From: CAYTCZ01 sp964436315
Lineage (GTDB): Bacteria > Actinomycetota > Thermoleophilia > Gaiellales > Gaiellaceae
DNA: 35,897 nucleotides
NCBI GenBank assembly: GCA_964436315.1
Contig: CAYTCZ010000025.1
Coordinates: forward strand, 1 to 35,897
Direction of reading: 5' to 3'
The notes beneath the pieces are model-generated. The model searched no databases and had not been told where the DNA came from. It saw nothing but the letters and a program-made list of their open reading frames with translations. The translations under genes were made by a program, and so were the position numbers. Position 1 is the first letter of the stretch. The number at the start of each line of letters is the position of its first letter. Shown one piece after another: positions 16,163 through 24,932 of the stretch.

Positions 16163-16300
16163 TGGAGCGAGGCTCGCAAGCGAGGCAAGGCCGCGACGCC
16201 GAGACAGTACGTTTTCGGTACGGCGAGGCGTCGAGGCCGCAGGGTCTCGCAGCGAGCGTCGCTAGGCTCGCCGCGGAGCCGGGCTTCGCCCGGCGGGAGC
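16163..16300. repeat. Palindromic GC-rich repeat block inside the liv operon
   Basis: A cluster of inverted repeats between livH and the livM-livG fusion. GGCCGCGACGCC (16189-16200) pairs with GGCGTCGAGGCC (16227-16238), 11 of 12 positions, around a central GTAC...GTAC hairpin. The arms contain smaller palindromes (GCTCGC/GCGAG; CTCGC-A-GCGAG). At its edge is a perfect 7-bp hairpin GCCGGGC-TTC-GCCCGGC (16278-16294). No coding sequence is apparent. It looks like a small mobile palindromic element or an intra-operon attenuator. Confidence 0.7.
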
Positions 16301-16325
16301 GGCGGGTGTCCAGGGAAGCGAGAGA

Positions 16326-17216
16326 TCATACGCGCTCCGCGCGGCGAACGGTCACGAAGCCCTGAGGTCGGACGATGAAGAGAATCGCGATCAGCAGAAA
16401 GACAATTCCCTCAGTGAGACCGACAACCGTCTCAGGCAGCCAGGCTCGGAGATAGACCTCAACGAGTCCGATCGCGAAGCCGCCCAGGACAGCGCCGGTG
16501 AGGCTTCCGAGACCGCCGATGATGGCCGCGATCACGCCTTTGATCAGCGGCAGGAGTCCCGCCTCCGGATCGGCCTGACCGAGGCGCATCAGCCAGAAGA
16601 CGGCGGCTATGCCAGCCAACAGACCGGCCAGGGCGAAGGCGCCGCGAATAACTCGGTTTGACTTCACGCCCATGAGGCGAGCGGCGTCGAAGTCCTCGGC
16701 AGCGGACCGAATCGAGAGACCGAACATCGTCTTCTTGAGGATCGCGGCGGTGCCGACGAGTGTCAGGATCACCACCCCGATCGTCACCAGATCGACGACC
16801 TCGAACAGAATCCCGCCGACCTCGATGGTGTTGAAGATCCAGCTTGGCTTCTCGAAGTTCTTGGGTACCGGATCGATGAATATGACGATCAGCGCCACCA
16901 CAACGAAGTGGACACCGAACGACGTGAGCACCATGGCAAAGTCGCTCGCTCCTCGAACCCAGCGAAACGCGAGGAATTCGACGCCGATCGAGACCAGAAT
17001 CGACGTGATGATGATGGCCGGGGTGATGATCCACCACTCGGCTCCGATCATCAGGAAGATGCCATACGCAACGTAAGACGAGATCGTGATGGTCTCGCCG
17101 TGCGCGAAGTTGACGAGGTGCATGACGCCGAAGATGAGGGCGATACCGAGCGCCAGCAGCGCGATGATCCCGCCCTGACCCAGTCCGTCAACGGTCGCCT
17201 GAATGAACTCCGTCAC
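16326..17216 (-). CDS. Branched-chain amino acid-type ABC transporter permease (LivH-like)
   Basis: A 296-residue integral membrane permease with about eight hydrophobic helices. It opens with the LivH pattern QATVDGLGQGGIIALLALGI and FGVMHLVNFAHGE, and ends with IAILFIVRPQGF. It would pair with the LivM half of the fused protein to form the membrane channel. The GTG start overlaps the livF stop by four bases (GTGA), showing translational coupling within the liv operon. Substrate type cannot be read from the permease. Confidence 0.9.
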   Translation of the reverse strand: MTEFIQATVDGLGQGGIIALLALGIALIFGVMHLVNFAHGETITISSYVAYGIFLMIGAEWWIITPAIIITSILVSIGVEFLAFRWVRGASDFAMVLTSFGVHFVVVALIVIFIDPVPKNFEKPSWIFNTIEVGGILFEVVDLVTIGVVILTLVGTAAILKKTMFGLSIRSAAEDFDAARLMGVKSNRVIRGAFALAGLLAGIAAVFWLMRLGQADPEAGLLPLIKGVIAAIIGGLGSLTGAVLGGFAIGLVEVYLRAWLPETVVGLTEGIVFLLIAILFIVRPQGFVTVRRAERV

Positions 17217-17953
17217 GTCTCGCTGCCTTCGCCGGAAGCGTCCGGCGCGCTCTCCAGACCGAGGTAGGTCTCGAACAGATCAGGACGTGCGAGCATCTCG
17301 GCGCCCGTTCCCTCAGCGATGACGATCCCTGTCCGAAGCACGTAAACGCGATCCGACAACTGGCACATGCGCTTTGCGTTCTGCTCGACGACCAGCAACG
17401 TGTGACCCTGTTCGCGAAGGCGGACGATGAGGTCAAAGACGACGTCGACTACCACGGGCGCGAGCCCGAGCGTCGGCTCATCCATGAGGATGAGTCGCGG
17501 CTTGGACATGAGCGCACGTGCGATGGCGAGCTGCTGAGCCTCACCGCCTGAGAGGTAGCCGGCCGAGGTCGTCCACTTGTCACGGAGCACTGGAAACAAC
17601 TCCGAGACTTCTTCGAGGCGCGCCCGCCTGTCAGAGGCCGAGGCAGTAATGCCTGCAACCTGAAGGTTCTCGTGAACCGTCATATCGGCGAAGAGGCGCC
17701 TCCTCTCCGGAACGAGAGCCACGCCGAGTCGAAGCATGCGATCGGGAGATGTGCCGGTTACGTTCTTCCCGTCGAGCTGGACGTTGCCGCCCGCGGGATG
17801 CAGCAGGCCCGAGACAGTGCCTAGAAGCGTCGTTTTGCCAGCCCCGTTGGGGCCGATGAGACCGACAACCTCACCGGCCCCGACGTGGAGCGAGACCTCT
17901 CGGATGGCCGTGATGGAGCCGTAGCGTGTTGTCAGGCTCTCGACGCCGAGCAC
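17213..17953 (-). CDS. Branched-chain amino acid-type ABC transporter ATPase (LivF-like)
   Basis: A 246-residue ATPase of the LivF group: Walker A GPNGAGKT (34-41), signature YLSGGEAQQLAIARAL, Walker B LILMDEPTLGLAP and a switch histidine region replaced by VVEQNA, as is usual in LivF. It forms the ATPase pair with the LivG half of the fused protein. It begins 16 bases after the binding-protein gene and overlaps livH by four bases. Confidence 0.9.
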   Translation of the reverse strand: MLGVESLTTRYGSITAIREVSLHVGAGEVVGLIGPNGAGKTTLLGTVSGLLHPAGGNVQLDGKNVTGTSPDRMLRLGVALVPERRRLFADMTVHENLQVAGITASASDRRARLEEVSELFPVLRDKWTTSAGYLSGGEAQQLAIARALMSKPRLILMDEPTLGLAPVVVDVVFDLIVRLREQGHTLLVVEQNAKRMCQLSDRVYVLRTGIVIAEGTGAEMLARPDLFETYLGLESAPDASGEGSET

Positions 17954-17969
17954 GGCCTGATGTCCACTC

Positions 17970-19313
17970 TTAGCCGCCGACGGTCTCGGCGAGCGTTATC
18001 TCACCACCAACGATCTTGTGGATGTACAGAGGTTTGTTCGGTACGCCGGTCGTGCCGAGATAGCCGATCGTCCCGGTCACTACCGGAAGGCCGTCGGTCT
18101 CTTTGATTGCCTCGCCGATCGCGAGCCGATCAGCGGCGCCGGCCCTCACGAAGGCGTCAGCGGCCACGAGAACGGCGTCCGCTGCGAGGGCACCGAACGA
18201 GACGGTGTCGAGCGGACGGCCCATCTCTGCCTCGAAGAGATCGAGGAACGCCTTCATCGGCGTCCCCTCGCCCGGGAAGGCGTGGGTCACGTAGTAGACA
18301 CCCTCGGCCTCGTCCGGGAAGTCGTAGAGACGCGTCGCGTCAAATGCATCCGTACCGACGACTTCCATGTCCTCGGGAACCTGGATTCCCGCGCCCTCGA
18401 TCTGGGCAATCAGAATCGCGACTTGCTCCGCCGGCATGGCCGTGAAGAGCACGTTTGGAACCTGATCGAGTCCGGCAAGCTCGTTCACCTGGGTCGAGAA
18501 ATCGGTGTCCTCGAAGGCCACGTAGGAGAAGTCAGCGAGGACCTCGCCTCCGTTGGCCTCGAAGACCTCGGCGAAGACTTCGGTGTTGTAGCCGAAATAG
18601 GGCACCCCAGGCTGGCTGAAGGTCACCGCGGTCGTCCAACCCTGATCGAGCGCGAACTCGGCGGCGACCGTTGACTGAGTCGTGTCGTCAAAGGTCGTCA
18701 TGAACGACAGGTTCTCGATGTCGGGCAGGATTGGCTCGGTCGATGCCACGAACTGAACGGGGACCTCGCCTGCAGTCACCTGGAGGAGCGGCGAGCCGAA
18801 GTCTGCGAACGGTGGGCCGAGAATCGTGTGAACTCCCGCGTCGATCAGATCCTGTGCAGCACGCTGAGTAACCTCGGGATCACCCTGAATGTCCTCGATC
18901 GTGGTGATGATGGGAGTCCCGTTCACGCCTCCTGCGCAGTTGATGAGGTCGGCCATGAACACCATGGCCTCGCTGCCGGGAACGTCGACGAACCCACCGA
19001 CCTCGGAGAGATCTGCCGCATAGCCAATGTGCAGGGGCTCGCCGGCGGGCTCTTCGCAGCTGGTTAGGTCGACGGCGAGAACGGCCTCAAGGTCGATCGC
19101 GCCGGCCGCGGGCTCCGCGGGCTCCGGCGCCGGCTCCGGCGCCGGCTCGGGTGCCGGTTCTGGGGCCGGCTCGGGTTCCGGTGCCGGTTCCGGCTCTGGT
19201 GCCGGCTCAGCCGGAGGTGCCGGCTCGGCCGAGTCGTCGTCACCGCCACAGGCGGCGACAACGAGCGCCAGCGTCAAGATCAACAAAAGGCCGAGGATCA
19301 AACGTCTAACCAT
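17970..19313 (-). CDS. Substrate-binding lipoprotein of HAAT/Liv-type ABC transporter
   Basis: A 447-residue extracytoplasmic binding protein. The first 21 residues form a lipoprotein signal (LLLILTLALVVAAC) with Cys22 the lipidation site. A Pro-Ala-Glu-Pro repeat linker follows (plus-strand 19100-19230, low-complexity DNA). Then comes a type I periplasmic-binding fold (PLHIGYAADLSEVGGFVDVPG, GDPEVTQRAAQDLIDAGVHTILGPP). This class binds amino acids, amides, urea or aromatic acids. The ATG at 19313 has GGAGGGAAC before it; the longer open frame overlaps the alcohol dehydrogenase region and is rejected. It heads the transporter genes and lies 95 bases downstream of the dehydrogenase gene. The linker probably tethers the domain across the cell wall of a monoderm. 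Confidence 0.9.
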   Translation of the reverse strand: MVRRLILGLLLILTLALVVAACGGDDDSAEPAPPAEPAPEPEPAPEPEPAPEPAPEPAPEPAPEPAEPAAGAIDLEAVLAVDLTSCEEPAGEPLHIGYAADLSEVGGFVDVPGSEAMVFMADLINCAGGVNGTPIITTIEDIQGDPEVTQRAAQDLIDAGVHTILGPPFADFGSPLLQVTAGEVPVQFVASTEPILPDIENLSFMTTFDDTTQSTVAAEFALDQGWTTAVTFSQPGVPYFGYNTEVFAEVFEANGGEVLADFSYVAFEDTDFSTQVNELAGLDQVPNVLFTAMPAEQVAILIAQIEGAGIQVPEDMEVVGTDAFDATRLYDFPDEAEGVYYVTHAFPGEGTPMKAFLDLFEAEMGRPLDTVSFGALAADAVLVAADAFVRAGAADRLAIGEAIKETDGLPVVTGTIGYLGTTGVPNKPLYIHKIVGGEITLAETVGG

Positions 19314-19408
19314 CGTTCCCTCCACATCTGTCTCGTCTCCTCCTCCTGACCACCCTAAGCCCTGGATGAGCCGGGTGCAACGAGTAAGACGCGGATGAAG
19401 CCCGGTCG

Positions 19409-20593
19409 TTAGCGCCTGACCGACGGGCGACGTTCCGTTGACAAGGCCGCTTGGTATACGGCAAGGGCGTCTTGGCGTGTCCACTCTCGAGGGGATACCG
19501 GGATCCATCCGGCGATCGCCTCCTCAGCCAGGTCTGGCAGATCGGCTTCGTCAAGCCCGGCGGAGCGAAGAGTTGGGAAGCCGACCTCGACGAGAAGGGC
19601 GCGCACTGCGGAAACGGCGCGGGTGCCGTCTCGTGCGCCATCGTCGGGTGCGCCAAGGGCGTCCGCCACGCGCTCGAAGCGCTCAGGGACGGCCACCCGA
19701 TCGACGTCCATCGACTCGGCTAGCACGAGGCCGACCGTCAGGCCGTGCGGAAGACCAAAGCGGGCTCCAAGCGGGTGGGCAAGCCAGTGCTCGGACCCGC
19801 ACTCCGAGATGTTCATCGCCAGACCTGCCATCAAGCTGGCACAGGCCATCTGAGTGCGCGCGGCCTGGTCAGAGCCATCCCCCACGACCGCCGGAAGCGC
19901 CCGAAACGCGAGACGAGCCGCCTCCAGACCAACCGCATCTCCGATCGGCGTATGTGTCGTCGTGACGGTGGCTGAAATCCCCTGTGCCAGCGCGTCCATC
20001 CCCCCGTACATCGTCGGCTCGACCGGAAGCCCATGTGTCAGCTCGGGATCAACGATCGCGTGCTGAGCCCGCAGTAGGGGATCCGCGATTCCAATCTTTG
20101 AGCCGGTCTCGGTGTCGTGAAGAACCGCCCCACCGGTGACCTCTGAGCCGGTCCCTGCTGTCGTAGGAACCGTGACGAGCGGAACCGCCGGGCGTTCGAC
20201 CGCGACCCCGCTTCCCAGAAACCGCCGCAGAGGGGCTCCCTGAGTCAAGGCCAGTCGGGCCGCTTTCGCCGTATCCATGACCGACCCGCCGCCGATAGCA
20301 ACGATCACATCCGGACCTACATCCGCCAGTTCCTCCGCAATCGCCTCCGCCGTTTCGAAACCCGGCTCGCCGCGATCCGCAGTCCGAACGGTTGTCGGGC
20401 CGACGGCCGTCGAAATGTGCTGACAGAGAGAAACGATCGACGGAAGCTTCGCGACTCCGGGATCAACGAAGACGAATGGGCGCGACGATCCCTCCGTCCG
20501 AAGCACGTCGACCAGCCCTGCAAGTGTCCCGTCGCCGAATTGAATCCTGATCGGGAGGTGGTTTCGAAACGGCGGGATCGCGTCGAGCACCAC
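19409..20593 (-). CDS. Iron-containing alcohol dehydrogenase family protein
   Basis: A 394-residue group III (Fe-type) alcohol dehydrogenase with the nucleotide-binding AIGGGSVMDTAK (99-110) and PTTAGTGSEVT. Metal ligands in characterised members are Asp and three His. Here Asp200, His269 and His283 are present (MDALAQG, EHWLAHPLG, LPHG), but the second ligand position is Gln204 instead of His. It may therefore bind metal differently or act in a maleylacetate-reductase-like manner. It starts with GTG two bases after the GS-like gene's stop and has no ribosome site, so it depends on coupled translation. Likely role: reduction or oxidation of a small alcohol or aldehyde released by the upstream enzymes. 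Confidence 0.85.
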   Translation of the reverse strand: MVLDAIPPFRNHLPIRIQFGDGTLAGLVDVLRTEGSSRPFVFVDPGVAKLPSIVSLCQHISTAVGPTTVRTADRGEPGFETAEAIAEELADVGPDVIVAIGGGSVMDTAKAARLALTQGAPLRRFLGSGVAVERPAVPLVTVPTTAGTGSEVTGGAVLHDTETGSKIGIADPLLRAQHAIVDPELTHGLPVEPTMYGGMDALAQGISATVTTTHTPIGDAVGLEAARLAFRALPAVVGDGSDQAARTQMACASLMAGLAMNISECGSEHWLAHPLGARFGLPHGLTVGLVLAESMDVDRVAVPERFERVADALGAPDDGARDGTRAVSAVRALLVEVGFPTLRSAGLDEADLPDLAEEAIAGWIPVSPREWTRQDALAVYQAALSTERRPSVRR

Positions 20594-20595
20594 AG

Positions 20596-21933
20596 CTACA
20601 AGTGGTGGGCGTACTCGGTTCGTTCCCAGTCGGTGACGCGCGCCTGCTCAGCGCGCCAGCGACCGAGCTCGTAGCGCTTGATCATCAGGAAGACGTCCAC
20701 GAGCTTTGCACCCATCGAGTCCCGGATGACCTCGTCGGCCGAGAGCGCCTCGAGCGCATCTTCCAGTGAGGTTGGGAGGGGAGCACCGATCTCCTCCTCC
20801 GCGAGCTCGTATGGGTTTCCCCGCACGGGCTCCGGGAGCGCTAACTCGTGCCGGATGCCATCAAGTCCCGCGAACAGCACCGCTGCAGCGGCGAGGTAGA
20901 CGTTGGCGGCTCCGTCCCCCGACCGGATCTCGACGCGCGTTCTCCCGCCCCGGTCTGCCGGGAAGCGCACCATCGCGAGGCGGTTGTCGTAGCCCCAGTT
21001 CGCGTGCGTCGGAGCAAGGCTTTCAGGCTCCATCCTGCGGTAGGCGTTCACGGTCGGACTCAGGAACGCCGTGATCGCCGCCGCATGTTCCATTACCCCG
21101 GCGGCGAAGCATCGGGCTGTGTCACTGAGTCCCCGCGGATCGGACGGATCCTCGAATACATTCGATCCCGAAGCGTCCGCCAACGAGACGTGAATATGCA
21201 TACCCGAGCTCTCGTCGGCGTCGTGGAGCTTGCCCATGAAAGTTGCCAGGAGGCCGTGGCGGGCCGCGATCTCCTTCGCAGCGGTCTTGAAACGGAACGC
21301 GCGGTCTGCTGCGTCGAGCGCGTCCGAGTGTTTGAAGTTGATCTCGTACTGACCGCGACCGTATTCGGGCGTCGACGCTTGCGGCCCAAGACCGAGCTCG
21401 CGACATGCGGAGACGATCTCGCGCACGACACCCTTCGGGTCGCTGCGATGGCCGACGACATAAACGGACGAGTCGTGGTTCACGTAGGGCTCGAAGGTAC
21501 GCGGCTCACATAGGTAGAACTCGAGTTCGGGCGCAGCAACGGGCGAGAAGCCGAGCTCCTGGCAGGCGGCGACGGCGCGCCGAACCGCGTGTCGCGGATC
21601 CTGGTCGAACGGCTCGTCGGGGTCGATGTAGCGGTAATTCGCAAGGCACCAGGCGACAGTCGAGTCCCAGGGAAGCGAAATCAAGGAGTCGAGCTCGGGG
21701 TAGGCGACGATGTCGTGGAACCCGTGCTCGAATCCCGCGACGATGTTGTGCCGAAGATCGACCGTCATGATCGCTTCGGTCAGATGAAGGCCGTGGTCGA
21801 CGACGCTGGTGAACTCCTCGATCGGGACGTCCGTTCCTCGGCAGATTCCGTGCAGGTCGGGGTACGTGACGCGGACGCTCTCGACGCCCTGCTCGGCGAG
21901 CGTCGAGAGCGTCTCGCTCAGCTCGTCGGCCAA
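20596..21933 (-). CDS. Glutamine synthetase-like ligase (possible gamma-glutamylamide synthetase)
   Basis: A 445-residue type I glutamine-synthetase-fold protein. ATP/metal residues are visible: APELEFY (Glu136, Glu138), GQYEINF (Glu197), GMHIHVSL (His246, His248) and TRVEIRSGDGAANVYL. In true GSI the ammonium-binding flap contains Glu327 in GYEAP; here the aligned place reads ESLAP, so the glutamate is lost. This is common in GS-like enzymes that join glutamate to organic amines. The start is uncertain: TTG at 21933 lies immediately after the upstream gene's TGA and suits coupling. Neighbours are an amidase, FAD oxidoreductase and alcohol dehydrogenase, supporting an amine or amide catabolic role. 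It is paralogous to the gene at 26980. Confidence 0.82.
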   Translation of the reverse strand: MADELSETLSTLAEQGVESVRVTYPDLHGICRGTDVPIEEFTSVVDHGLHLTEAIMTVDLRHNIVAGFEHGFHDIVAYPELDSLISLPWDSTVAWCLANYRYIDPDEPFDQDPRHAVRRAVAACQELGFSPVAAPELEFYLCEPRTFEPYVNHDSSVYVVGHRSDPKGVVREIVSACRELGLGPQASTPEYGRGQYEINFKHSDALDAADRAFRFKTAAKEIAARHGLLATFMGKLHDADESSGMHIHVSLADASGSNVFEDPSDPRGLSDTARCFAAGVMEHAAAITAFLSPTVNAYRRMEPESLAPTHANWGYDNRLAMVRFPADRGGRTRVEIRSGDGAANVYLAAAAVLFAGLDGIRHELALPEPVRGNPYELAEEEIGAPLPTSLEDALEALSADEVIRDSMGAKLVDVFLMIKRYELGRWRAEQARVTDWERTEYAHHL

Positions 21934-21934
21934 C

Positions 21935-23545
21935 TCAGCCGGCGGATGCGACGGCGAACGGCTGCTCCCACCAGACCTTGATCCCGAGGTCTTCGGCGAT
22001 CGCGCCGGCCGCGTTGTACCCGCAGGCGCCGCCGATGGAGCCACCAGGGTGCGTCGACGATCCACACATGTAGACGTTCTCGAAGGCCGTGCGATACGGC
22101 GGGTACTCGTGGAAGGGGCGGAAGACGCCCAGCTGATCCTGCGTCATCTCACCGTGATTCCAGTCGCCGTGGCGCATGCTCGGCATCTTCGTCTCGATGT
22201 CGATCGGGCTCGAGATGTAGCGACCGACGATCTGGTCGGGCTCGAGTCCGCTGTCGAGGTACGGGCGCCAGCGATCGAGCACGAAGTCGGCGTACTCGGC
22301 CTTGATGTCTGCCCATGCCTCGCGACCACCCTCGCGCAGCCCGTAAGGAGCAATCTGCTCTACGAAACAGGCCTCCTTGCCCGGAGGGCAGAGGCTGGGC
22401 TCGAAGATCGACGGGTGCACCGAGAAGAGCCCCGGCTGTCGAGGGGGGACTCCGAGGCGGCAATCGGACGCGTTGTCGTCGAGCACGTCGAGCGACTCGC
22501 ACATGGACACGGCAAAGCTCTCCTGGACGCCGGCATCGAAGGCCGCTGCCTTCCACTGAACTGGGGAGTCGAGAGCGAGGTAGACGCAGAACATCGACAT
22601 CACGTCGTATCGCCAGCGCTCCACGGCCGGGACGAACTCGGTCGGAAGGTCGCCCTCGCCGACGAGGTCGAGGAAGGTGTGCTTCGGATCGAGGTTCGAT
22701 ACGAGGATTCCGTCGACGGGAATCCGCGTTCCGTCGTCGAGGACGACGCCGCTCGCGCGGCCGTTCGAGACCTCGATCTGGCGAACCGGGACGTCTACGC
22801 GGACCTCGCCACCGTGATCCTCGAGAAAGCGCGCCATCGCCTGGGCGAGCTGGTTCGATCCGCCGATGCAGATGCCTGATCCGTACGGGGCGAGCGAGCC
22901 TGCGAGCATCACCGGGTAGTTCGCGCCGAGCCCGAACACGTCGCCGGTTCCGGCGAGCTGTGCCACCCAAAAGCCGATCCAGGTCTGCACCTCGGGAGAC
23001 TCGAAGAGGCTCCGCGCGAGGTGATTCGGACTCGTCAGGAAATGTCGGACTAGTTCGTTCCCACCGTACTCCTCCATGGCCACGTAGTCCTCTCCGACCG
23101 AATCCGGGGGCGAGAACATCAGTGGGATGTAGGCGTCGTCGAGTAGGCGCATGTAGAAGTTCGAGAGCTCGCGGACGGTCTCGGCATCCCGTTTCGAAAA
23201 GCGGGCGACGCGCTGCACGGTCTCGTCCAGATCGCGCGACCAGATGAGCGCTTTCCCGTCTGGGAACACGTGCGTGAACTGGTTCTGCGGCCACACGTAC
23301 TCCGCCCCGTAGCGCTCGAGCTCGAGATCTCGATACACGGGCCCCATGTGGATGATCAGGTGGAAGTTCGAGTGGAAGTTGTGGCGGTAGCCAAGAGCGG
23401 CCACCTCTTCGGTCGCACAACCGCCACCGACGATGTCACGGGCCTCGAGGACGAGCACTTTCTTTCCCGCCTTCGCCAGGTAACTCGCACAGGTGAGGCC
23501 GTTGTGCCCGGCTCCGATAACGACGACGTCGTAGGCGTCAGCCAC
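21935..23545 (-). CDS. NAD(P)/FAD-dependent oxidoreductase, phytoene-dehydrogenase-like
   Basis: A 536-residue flavoprotein. The N-terminus carries the Rossmann FAD motif VVVIGAGHNGLTCASYLA (GxGxxG) and the following VLEARDIVGGGC, typical of the phytoene desaturase/amine-oxidase-related family. The C-terminus has the second FAD-contact region STHPGGSIGGACGYNAAGAI. These enzymes desaturate or oxidise carbon-carbon or carbon-nitrogen bonds; no carotenoid genes are nearby, so an amine or side-chain oxidation role fits the cluster better. GTG at 23545 is chosen because GGAGGAGGA precedes it, overlapping the end of the amidase gene. The GS-like gene follows with no gap. Confidence 0.85.
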   Translation of the reverse strand: MADAYDVVVIGAGHNGLTCASYLAKAGKKVLVLEARDIVGGGCATEEVAALGYRHNFHSNFHLIIHMGPVYRDLELERYGAEYVWPQNQFTHVFPDGKALIWSRDLDETVQRVARFSKRDAETVRELSNFYMRLLDDAYIPLMFSPPDSVGEDYVAMEEYGGNELVRHFLTSPNHLARSLFESPEVQTWIGFWVAQLAGTGDVFGLGANYPVMLAGSLAPYGSGICIGGSNQLAQAMARFLEDHGGEVRVDVPVRQIEVSNGRASGVVLDDGTRIPVDGILVSNLDPKHTFLDLVGEGDLPTEFVPAVERWRYDVMSMFCVYLALDSPVQWKAAAFDAGVQESFAVSMCESLDVLDDNASDCRLGVPPRQPGLFSVHPSIFEPSLCPPGKEACFVEQIAPYGLREGGREAWADIKAEYADFVLDRWRPYLDSGLEPDQIVGRYISSPIDIETKMPSMRHGDWNHGEMTQDQLGVFRPFHEYPPYRTAFENVYMCGSSTHPGGSIGGACGYNAAGAIAEDLGIKVWWEQPFAVASAG

Positions 23546-23546
23546 G

Positions 23547-24836
23547 CTAGTCCTCCTCCTCCAGCTTGCGCTCGGCACCGACCCAGAGCGTCCGGGCGCC
23601 GAGCCAGCCCCCCATCGGCGGTGCATCGACCGCCGGGATGTACTTCGCGCCGGGTGATGGGTAGGTCGGCGGCGTGAACGTGCCGCGCTCGATCAGTCGC
23701 TGGATGTTCGCGCGGTAGACATCGTCGACCACAGCGTGGCTCTTGGGATGATCCTCGAGCCAGAGGTTGGCCGGGTGGATCGGCTCCTCGTACATCTTGC
23801 GGAAGATCTCGGTACGGAGATCCTTCATCCAATTCGAGTTGAGGTTCATGACGCGAAACTGGCGGAGCGCCTCGATGTCGATGATCCCCGTGACGAAGGT
23901 GTTGTAACTCGAGGCGCTGTACGAGATGACGTTGCCGAGGTAGTCGACGATGTGTGAGCTCCCGCCGGCGATGTCGAACGGATGGCGCATCTTCGGGTGC
24001 GCGTAGACGGGCCCAACGTTGGGGCAGAGCATGTAGACGGCGTTGAAGTGAGCATGGCCACGATTCTGGATGAGCCAGGTGCCGCCGGGCTCCGAGCCCC
24101 AGTTCGTCATCGGCACGGCCTCGCTGGGTCGGTACACGACTTCGGCTCCGTTGAACGCCAGTGCCCGAACAGCCTCCGGATACTCGCCGTCCGAGCAGCA
24201 GATCGCGCCGATGTTGCCGATGTCCTTTGTGCGGAGTACGGGATAGAAGGCATCGATGCCGTCGCCGAAGAGTTCCACCCACCGGTCGTACACGTCGTGG
24301 GGGGTGCAGGAGCGCTCCCGGCACCAGAGATGGTTCTTCGCTGCCTTGTGAACCACCTCTCCCTGCGGGGAGATGACGAACAGCGTGTTGAAGTACCGAT
24401 CGGCCATGACCTCGGGCCAGCGCGCCTTGCACTGGACGATCAGGTACGTCTCGTAGTGCTTCGCGAGCTTGCCGAGCACCTCGGTTTCCTCGCCGGGGAT
24501 GTCGATGAAGAGGTCATGCGCGGCGACGACGTGGGGCACGTCGAAGATCTCGTCGGTGAAGCCGGTGAGCGCGCCCTCGGCAAGAGCAATCACCTTCACC
24601 GGCATGTTGATCGAAATGACTCCCATCGTTGCGTGGATGCCGTCCTCGATCGTCTCGAGGTTCCACTTGATGTGCTTGCGTTCGGCGACGCCGTAGACGA
24701 CAGTCGAGAGACCGACCGCGAGATACGGAGCTATTGGTGCGCGATCGTCCTTACGCCGCCCGTATTTCAGTTGGTCGGGCTGGCCGTCGACGGCCTTCCC
24801 GTCCTGTGACCGGCCGTCCTCGTTGTGCTCGGACAC
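23547..24836 (-). CDS. Nitrilase-superfamily amidohydrolase (amidase/formamidase-like)
   Basis: A 429-residue CN-hydrolase. The catalytic triad can be placed: Glu87 in VIALAEGALTGF, Lys167 in KAAKNHLW and Cys214 in CSDGEYPE. The CxDGxYPE pattern is that of aliphatic amidases and formamidases rather than nitrilases. It is longer than those enzymes (about 340 residues), with an N-terminal hydrophilic extension of about 30 residues and a C-terminal extension. It probably hydrolyses a small amide or carbamoyl compound to acid and ammonia or amine. The GTG is preceded by AAGGAGGATCC. It is first in the cluster leading to the FAD enzyme, GS-like ligase, alcohol dehydrogenase and liv transporter, and divergent from the MetE-like gene. 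Confidence 0.87.
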   Translation of the reverse strand: MSEHNEDGRSQDGKAVDGQPDQLKYGRRKDDRAPIAPYLAVGLSTVVYGVAERKHIKWNLETIEDGIHATMGVISINMPVKVIALAEGALTGFTDEIFDVPHVVAAHDLFIDIPGEETEVLGKLAKHYETYLIVQCKARWPEVMADRYFNTLFVISPQGEVVHKAAKNHLWCRERSCTPHDVYDRWVELFGDGIDAFYPVLRTKDIGNIGAICCSDGEYPEAVRALAFNGAEVVYRPSEAVPMTNWGSEPGGTWLIQNRGHAHFNAVYMLCPNVGPVYAHPKMRHPFDIAGGSSHIVDYLGNVISYSASSYNTFVTGIIDIEALRQFRVMNLNSNWMKDLRTEIFRKMYEEPIHPANLWLEDHPKSHAVVDDVYRANIQRLIERGTFTPPTYPSPGAKYIPAVDAPPMGGWLGARTLWVGAERKLEEED

Positions 24837-24851
24837 GGATCCTCCTTCTCG

Positions 24852-24885
24852 ATTCCTCCGCCGTGTCAGGATTCGGCGGAGGAAT
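24852..24885. promoter_or_regulatory. Perfect 11-bp inverted repeat in divergent promoter region
   Basis: ATTCCTCCGCC (24852-24862) and GGCGGAGGAAT (24875-24885) are exact reverse complements separated by 12 bases. They lie in the 96-base interval between the divergent amidase and MetE-like genes. This could be a dimeric-regulator operator (centre to centre 23 bp, about two helical turns) or an RNA hairpin in the MetE-like leader. No dedicated regulator gene is adjacent. Confidence 0.6.
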
Positions 24886-24932
24886 GCTCGTGCCTGCTGA
24901 ACTCCCTTACTGCGTTAGGAGAGCGTAACGCG

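Noticed and set aside
19100..19230. Low-complexity GCCGGCTC-type repeats as a possible DNA repeat element
   Set aside because: They encode a Pro-Ala-Glu-Pro linker in a lipoprotein, which explains the periodicity.
21809..23420. Long arginine- and valine-rich open frames opposite or out of frame with the FAD oxidoreductase
   Set aside because: Typical GC-rich shadow frames; they lack family motifs, while the FAD frame has clear cofactor motifs.
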